A stretch of 64,000 nt of DNA from Timema cristinae (lineage: Eukaryota > Arthropoda > Insecta > Phasmatodea > Timematidae): the NCBI GenBank assembly GCA_039000515.1, contig JBCFYV010000533.1, positions 1 through 64,000 on the forward strand, read 5' to 3'. The position numbers and the translations under genes were made by a program. The notes below the pieces were generated by a model that was given only the letters and a program-made list of their open reading frames with translations, did not search any database and was not told the DNA's origin. Positions 57,644 to 64,000 of this stretch are shown piece by piece; the stretch's first letter is position 1; each line of letters starts with the position of its first letter.

Positions 57644-58201
57644 AGTAGTGTGGAGTTTCGAGCCGCAATCTCGGTGTTTTATTAGAATGTCGTCCCAAGT
57701 CAAAGGACAAGGACTCCAATTCCTGTCTAAGTACAATTTTTTTTAAGTTACCCAAGGGAATCATTATTTACAATAAATGGTGACATTTTTATTTAGTTTA
57801 TATATTACCCACTGTATATCATTATCATTATTAGCACCATGTCTTACTACCCATTCGGGCTATACGCACTAACGCTAAAGTCACGATATTATCATAATAA
57901 TAACAATAATTTACAAAGGAAGTTGCGTGTGTATCCCTAGCTTAGCCAGTATCAAATTAAAGTTCGTATACTCGAACATATTTTAGAATTGAAACTGTAG
58001 TTAAATAATCACTTTTAGTATTTGTAGATCTTAAAAGAGGGAGGAGGGGGGAATTTTGAAATTGTAAAATGGACTACTTCAAATATATATTTTGTAAAAA
58101 GAATAAGAAATAATCTGACTACAATACTTTAGCTACTTTTCATTCAAACTGTTTCAAAAACATGAAATAAAACCGACAGTTCAAAACAATAGGGTTATTA
58201 T
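57644..58201. other. Non-coding DNA with a SINE tail fragment
   Basis: At 57832-57886 the minus strand carries only the last 50 bp of the SINE A/B tail (TAGCACCATGTCTTACTACC on plus). Otherwise nothing recognised. Confidence 0.6.
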
Positions 58202-58448
58202 TTAGCACCGCGTCTTACTACCCGTTCGGTTTATACGCTTGAAGTACTAATTACGCTAATGGATTGGGAATTGTGAAGGTTGAATTAGAGGAAGGGAAAC
58301 ACACATTTGCGTGGAGGGAGAGTGGAAAACCATTTAGGAAAAACCACCCTCAGTTCAGCCGAACGAGATTCGAACCTCAATCTCCCCGTCCTTGGCGGCC
58401 GAGCTCAACACGACTAGCGCGTTAGCCAACTACGCCACCGAGGCGGGT
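58202..58448 (-). mobile_element. SINE B, near full-length copy
   Basis: On the minus strand the tRNA-like head ACCCGCCTCGGTGGCGTAGT is at the right end, with the B-box GAGGTTCGAATCTCG, the TAAATGGTTTTCCACTCTCC body and the GAACGGGTAGTAAGACGCGG tail. It is the best match here to the 45.4 kb and 60.4 kb copies. The target-site duplication is not clear. Confidence 0.92.
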
Positions 58449-58831
58449 ATACTGTTATTTAATACTAGATTAAGTAACCTAACATTAAAAAAAAATAGCA
58501 TTCATCTTGGATAAGTTTAAAATGAACATACTGAAACATTGTTTATAGACAAAAAAAAAACATTACTATTTTAAACTAACATATTTTTTCTTCAGATTCC
58601 ATAGTAAAAACATAATTTGTTTGTTACTTCTCTCCTCAACTGGTAAATTCTCTCCTCAACTGGTAAATTCTCATTCTGTGATTAAATGAGCAATGATGGA
58701 GGAAAGAATAGAAGGTACCAAAGACCCTGGCAAAAGTTGTTTAAATAATGAAGCAATAGTTGGCATTATAGTAACATATTTCAACTATACTTTATTGTTA
58801 GAAAAACTTACCATAGAATATTTAAAATAAC

Positions 58832-58867
<36 letters not shown>

Positions 58868-60349
58868 GTTTTAACTACGTGTTGACCCATAATAGGTCTT
58901 TTACGTAAAAACACTATAATTAAAGTAACTCAAAACTAATTATATGAAATAAAATAAAAAAGACAGTAAATGCAAGTTCATTGAGAGGGCATGGCTTGGT
59001 GAGAGTGAAGGAGAAATAAGGGATGATAAATTAAATGAAGTGTGAAAAAATTAATCATGAAAGTCATATCCTCCAACGAAGGAACGTAGACCCCCTCCAC
59101 CCACACCAGCAATCAAGGTCATGAAGTTCTTAGGGGAGAGTAAGGGGTGGGGACGTACACTCACTGGCATACTTGTTTTGTTCTCCTTTGGGGACCATGT
59201 ACATTTATACACTAATACAGTAAACAAGTTGTCCTATACAGAGGCCTATTATATAAACTGCAGTGACGTAGTCTATGGATAATGTCTGATAGAGAATGTT
59301 ATATCAATTGTTTTATGACCAAATTGTTTATGCATTCAGGAAATGGCCGTTTGTTTGCGTGGACCAGAGTCCTTATTTAACTCACTTCCCCACTATCTAG
59401 AAGGTTGAATTTAGTACACAGCTTCCACTAGTGGGACATTTTAATTTATTAAATCTTGACATTTCATAAATAAAGCTTTTAACAACAACAAAAAATTCTT
59501 TGTCTCTTCGTCTAGTCTCTCCTTTTTCACCCCCTCTATCACCATAGTGTCAAGTTACTAGTCTAATGCATTATAATTTGACTGTCTTGTATGTAGAAAA
59601 TCCTCTTACTTGTCAGAGCAAAATGCTTTCTTTTGAGCTATCCTTTTGTATTTAAAGTTTTATTTATTTTTAAATAAAATATATATATCGTGTATTAAAG
59701 TAGATATTAAATTGTATTTTTTTAGTGCAATCTTTCATATTCCGTTTACAAGTTAAATTGAATGAAAAAAACGTATGTTATTGTTAGGGTGTTTTTTTTC
59801 GTGGGGTACAGTAGACAAAATCAACCTCATATTAAAGTAGATATCCATCCGAATCTTAAATAAACATAACTTGTTAAATTTAGTGTCATTATAGCAATAG
59901 CTTAAAATGTTAACAAAAGTAACCTACACACTTTTGTTATCATGTGAGCTACTAAATACTTATTGGGACTATGTTTTAAAATAAATTGGCAAATGCAAGC
60001 AAACATTATTGCTGTAATATCAGTAAACTCCGACGAAAATGTTGAAAATAACATCCACCTCCGCCCCCAATCTGTATTCGTAATCACATCCAAGAAATTC
60101 ACATGATATTCGGGGATGTATTTAGATTTAATGACAAAATAACCCTAAAACTAATTTATTACATACTATTTTATATAATTAACCTATTCCATATAATAAT
60201 GTTTGTATAATTTTAGTCGATTAACCGAACGTGTTGGGTATATTGGAAATAATATTGTTAGATTTGTTGTCTTTTTTTTTTGTCAAACATTTATAATTAA
60301 AATACAATATCCTTTATAAATGACCCACAAACTATTATTTATATCTTCC
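58449..60349. other. Non-coding DNA with a microsatellite
   Basis: An ATT/TTA trinucleotide run lies at 58831-58867. CTCTCCTCAACTGGTAAATT is duplicated in tandem at about 58631. A possible minus-strand terminal exon at 59051-59128 is described in the findings. The segment around 59640-59860 resembles 61540-61730 in block order and shares ATCCATCCGAATCTTAA-type words, so an old repeat pair is likely. Confidence 0.5.
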
Positions 60350-60815
60350 GTTTTGGTTACCAAGGTAGTTGAGAGGAAGTGATCCTGCATTAGCGCATAG
60401 AGAGGATGGCAAACCACTGATAAATCACATGTTATTATTATTATTATTATTTAGCACCGCGTCTTACTACCCGTTCGGGTTATACGCTTTAAGTACTAAT
60501 TACGCTAATGGATTAGGAATTGGGAAGGTTGAATTAAGGGAAGTGAGCCCGCATTTGCGTGGAGGGAGAGTGGAAAACCATTTAGGAAACCCCCCCCCAG
60601 TTCACCCGACCGAGATTCGAACCTCGATCTCCCCGTCCTCAGCAGTCGGGCTCTACACGACTAGCGCGGTAGCCAACTACGCCACCGAGGCGGGTAATCA
60701 CATGTGATAAGCCCCTCTAATTCACCTGGACGAGATTCGAACCTTGACCTCACCGACAACAGCGATAGAGTGCAATGCTATACTAGCATATTATTCTACT
60801 CAACCACTGGTGCGG
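60350..60815 (-). mobile_element. SINE B-related copy interrupted by a younger SINE B
   Basis: On the minus strand the head ACCCGCACCAGTGGTTGAGT, with a CAAGGTTCGAATCTCG B-box, is at the right end. After the interruption the body resumes with AGTGGTTTGCCATCCTCTCT and GCAGGATCACTTCCTCTCAA. Diverged from SINE B. The younger SINE at 60433-60695 splits it. Confidence 0.75.
60433..60695 (-). mobile_element. SINE B, full-length, nested, 10-bp TSD
   Basis: AATCACATGT occurs at 60423-60432 and 60696-60705, a perfect duplication inside an older SINE. Head ACCCGCCTCGGTGGCGTAGT, body and the TAA-ended tail are all present on the minus strand. One of the youngest insertions in the window. Confidence 0.95.
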
Positions 60816-60819
60816 GTTA

Positions 60820-62607
60820 TATATATGTTACAAACACCAACACTAAACAAAAAAGTAACAAAATAAGTATTGTTTTTTAACTCGCTTTTTGCTTTGGTAG
60901 TGTTTCTCAAAGTGTTTTAATATTTTTTAGTTGGTTTCCTGCTGTGTAACACAGATTTTTTGTTTCCATTGCGGGAGTATCGCCTAGAATATTTTTCTTG
61001 GCTAAAAAACATAATTTCTATACAAAAAGTTTGTATCTAATCAAAGAAACTCTGTAGATTGTTACACAAATTATTGATAAGGTAAACAGAATCAAGCCTA
61101 CTCTATAAATAAACTTCTAACATAGATCATGCAAATACATCAAAAGGAACCTTTTCAAAAACTGAGGTTTGTAGGTAATAGCAGTAACAAGGTGACAGAC
61201 AGTTAATGTCCAGACCAGGGTTTTACCTGAAGGGGAAATAAATGTAGGAAGGGAAGGGGGAGTAGCATGGCTTACAGAAAAAAAATGAAAAGATAGTTAA
61301 TTCCAAAGAGGGATTGGGGAAGAGAGGGAGAGGCGCTTCCGAAGACAGAGCATTCTACCAGGCAGCTACTGAACTTTTTCAACAGTTCAGACATGATTTA
61401 ATTTGAAAATATCAAATTTTGTGCCCATTATTGTATTGTAAATATTTGTCGTGTATGATCGAACATTATCTTATTCTCTATAATAATATGATAACTTCAA
61501 AACTATATTCTTGTATTTCATGTTTTGTTTAGTTTAAATTTAATTGAAATTACGTCTTATTGTAAAAATGTAAATATTAACTTGTAACTTTTTTTATTAA
61601 TATAGTTCATTTTAAATTTACAAGTTTAATGCAATGCAAAAAACCGTATGTTGTTACTATGCATATTTTTTTAAGCAATAGCCGGCACAACTTTATCGTT
61701 CTTATATAGTAGGTGTCCATCCGAATCTTAAGAGTATTGTTAAACTAAGCCAAATACCCTGGCTCTATTCCCATGTACAGGTGGGGTTTTTAAATTTAAA
61801 TGAATATGATATTTAGATACGGCTATAACTATAATAAAATAAAGTATCATATATTGTATAATTTTTTTCCTTAAACGCCTTAAACCACTTTGGTGAAATA
61901 AATTATTTTATCCCATAAATTTTTCTGTATATTATATCTATTACAAATAGCCTATTTAATTCACAATATTTAACAATGCTTTGAGTCTTTGCAGTAACCA
62001 TTAATATTTATTATTAATGAATATTATTGAGTTCTACTAGCACTCCTATAGTTATTTAAAAATAAATAAGTACACGTTTTTTAGTTCATTGGAATATTCA
62101 CGCCCTCTGAAAATCCTAGGTCTGCGCCCTTTTGGAGAGCCCAGTCCGACCCTGCACACCCTCAGTCCTTCGAGCATCCTGTTAGACTTCTATGCGATAC
62201 GATGAATTGAAGGGGATTTTTCTTTGTGATTTAGATGTCACAGTATCACATTTTTGTTTGTATCTTTTCGTGACACTGTGTTTCTTTAAGTCACCTAATT
62301 TTGCAAAAAAAAAAAAAAAAAAAAAACTCAGCCCCCAGAGTAAATGCAACGCGCTTTACTTGAATTATTTGTAACGGGCTTAAATAGTTTCTGAACTCTT
62401 GTATTGATTCCCACTCCGGCCTATATCACTGGAAGTAACTTTTTATTTTACGAACTGGTAAGTTAATATTGGTCACAGAATTAACACAAATCAGCCTCGA
62501 GGATACACTATTATTCTCTAACTTTTTTTTTTGTGATGTGTTAGTGTTACAGAAAATAGTGTGTTTAGAAGCACAGCTTGAATAATTACCGCAGCAATCA
62601 AGGAGTT
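60820..62607. other. AT-rich non-coding DNA
   Basis: An A-run at about 62305-62326. The stretch 61540-61740 is related to 59640-59870 (shared ATCCGAATCTTAA and CGTATGTT words). The phrase CACGCCCTCTGAAAATCCTA near 62100 resembles hAT-derived sequence, but no ends are defined. Confidence 0.45.
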
Positions 62608-62620
62608 TAACTAAGTATTG

Positions 62621-62907
62621 GGGTGACCTGGTGGTCTAGGGGTAAGGTGTCAGACTTCTGTGCTGGCGGCCGGGGTTCAACCCTCGGTCCCGGCAAATAT
62701 TTATCTGATTACCAAACCCTTCCTTCACCTCTGACAAGACATCTTGTGAATGTGGGGAATGCCAGGTCTCCACTGTGGTTCGGATTCCACGTTAAACTGT
62801 AGGTCCTCCATTTCATCTCACAATCACCCTACCATTACACATTAGCGTAAGTGCGTATAACCCGAACGGGTAATAAGACGCGGTGCTAATAATAATAATA
62901 ATAATAA
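62621..62907 (+). mobile_element. SINE A, full-length copy with 13-bp TSD
   Basis: TAACTAAGTATTG flanks it at 62608-62620 and 62908-62920. The head has an A-box-like TGGTCTAGGGGTAAGG and B-box-like CGGGGTTCAACCC. The tail CCCGAACGGGTAATAAGACG ends in TAA repeats. The best-preserved SINE A in the window. Confidence 0.95.
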
Positions 62908-63019
62908 TAACTAAGTATTGACTGATAGCACGTCAAATTGCGTGATACTGTATTATGCAACCAGGGGAGAAGTGAGCGGTGATTTCCCGCTTGGACTGCA
63001 TGTGAGGATAACGTGCAAC

Positions 63020-63375
63020 AGTGGACTGAGGGGATCCCCAGGACCCCTAATTTTGAAACTTGCGAAAATACTCGCTTGCGAGCTAACTCGCAACTTATGA
63101 ACTCGCAAATCGCAGGCTGTACTGAAACAGAGCTAATTTTGAAAGGTTTCTAATGTCGTGCGAGTCGGTGTAGTGTTGTTTCGCTTGTGACTGAGTTTTC
63201 AATCCGACAACACTGTAAAACCATGACGTGCCAAAGGATTGGGGCGATGGTATGCCACAACACGTCATTATACAAGATACGTAACTGAAAGTAAACATTA
63301 TTGTGGTATTGATTACATCATATACAACGGTTTGTTTAGTTTCATTGGGAAACCATCTTCCAATTGTATACATCT
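63020..63375 (-). repeat. Dispersed 340-bp repeat, copy 2
   Basis: Inverted partner of 21332-21673, with the same ends (AGATGTATACAATTGGAAG at 63375 on the minus strand; TTAGGGGTCC near 63036). The internal words TTACAGTGTTGTCGGATTGA and GCTCGCAAGCGAGTATTTTC are identical in both copies. Confidence 0.85.
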
Positions 63376-64000
63376 AAGATTGTCTCAAAATTTTCTCAAA
63401 GCTATATGTTTAAAATAAAAACCACTTCTCTAGCACAATCCAATTTAGCACACTTGGTAGCACGCTTGACCCGAATTCGGACTATCATGAGTTCAATCCC
63501 AAACCAGGTAAAATATTTTAATTTTTGTCTGAATTTAAATCACGTTTTCGTAATTAGAATTCAGTAATATATTATTTTATTTTCGCAACTATTTTTAAAT
63601 CATAAATATACCCTAAAAAAATTTACTATGCGAATAATAATTAGCTTACTTAGCCTTATTTTAAAATGTGTACAATTTTATGTCATAAAACCCATTAATT
63701 TAATTTTTAAATAATCACCTACATACAAAATTTCAAAATTAATGTAGGCTTAGCGTTTTTAATTTAATGCCGTTTTAAATTATTTTTAACGACTATTATG
63801 TTAGTCTACGTAGGCTCAAATACCTTGTGTATTTCTATAAAAATATATTTAAAACATATTATATGCTTACTAATACGATCATTTAAAATTAAAGTTTAGT
63901 CTGATGAATTAAAAAAAAAATTATAAGGATTTGAACACGCGAACCTTAGATCATGAGACGGTCACGTTACTGACTCACCCAAATTGACGATTGAGGATAT
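63376..64000. other. AT-rich non-coding DNA with two tRNA-like scraps
   Basis: At 63445-63506 (plus) CTTGGTAGCACGCTTG and ATGAGTTCAATCCC look like A- and B-box remains. At 63931-63990 (minus) GTGAGTCAGTAACGTGACCG, then CTCATGATCTAAGG and GTGTTCAAATCC look like a Met-type tRNA head. Both lack a closed acceptor stem, so they are read as SINE heads, not tRNA genes. Confidence 0.4.

Noticed and set aside
45391..62907. tRNA genes at the A-box/B-box hits
   Set aside because: Each hit continues into a SINE body with the shared tail, or lacks a closed acceptor stem. No intact cloverleaf was found by eye.

Overview
This is a 64 kb piece of an AT-rich animal genome, most likely an insect or another arthropod. 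The base is TA-rich with long stretches of non-coding DNA. It carries Penelope-like, R1-clade, Gypsy, hAT and tRNA-derived SINE elements, microsatellites and a large minisatellite. There are no operons, Shine-Dalgarno-type genes or other prokaryotic features. I cannot name the species.

Only one piece of host coding sequence is convincing: a 161-bp exon on the minus strand at 9052-9212, with consensus splice sites. It encodes part of the ectodomain of a CD36/scavenger-receptor class B protein. No other exon of that gene was recognised, so much of the window may be one or more of its introns, or intergenic DNA.

Layout. 1-9 kb: AT-rich DNA with two arrays of a 15-16 bp GGCCAAACGCC-type repeat, a pair of adjacent MITEs, a truncated SINE and a 50-bp tandem array whose units hold an inverted repeat. 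9-10.8 kb: the CD36-like exon and a complete SINE A. 10.8-21.7 kb: a GC-richer nest of dead retroelements. A decayed Gypsy element (Gag with two PHD-like fingers, protease, RT, RNase H, integrase) is split inside its integrase by a 5'-truncated R1-clade LINE with an 11-bp target-site duplication (TSD). Around it lie three blocks of a 60-bp GC-rich satellite and a second R1 3' fragment. 22-27 kb: a decayed LINE reverse transcriptase (+) and a decayed hAT transposase (-). 27.5-29.7 kb: a non-autonomous element with 300-bp terminal inverted repeats (TIRs) and a 9-bp TSD, which resembles a Mutator-like element (MULE). 30-31 kb: the 3' part of a Penelope-like element with a GIY-YIG endonuclease domain. 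32-42 kb: old dispersed repeats and a much diverged tandem array.

43-51 kb: SINE B copies and the most interesting coding locus, a multi-exon gene joining a 'Mutator' transposase-like domain to a YqaJ/lambda-exonuclease-type nuclease. It is now broken by stops and a frameshift. A ZMYM1-type hAT relic follows. 51.8-55.0 kb: a 37-bp minisatellite of about 86 units with two interleaved unit types. 55-64 kb: a 744-bp hAT copy with a perfect 8-bp TSD, several SINEs (one nested in another with a 10-bp TSD), and the inverted partner of a repeat seen at 21.3 kb.

The genes do not work together as a system. This is transposon sediment accumulated in layers, and the nesting gives relative ages. Apart from the CD36-like exon, every coding region of recognisable function is broken.
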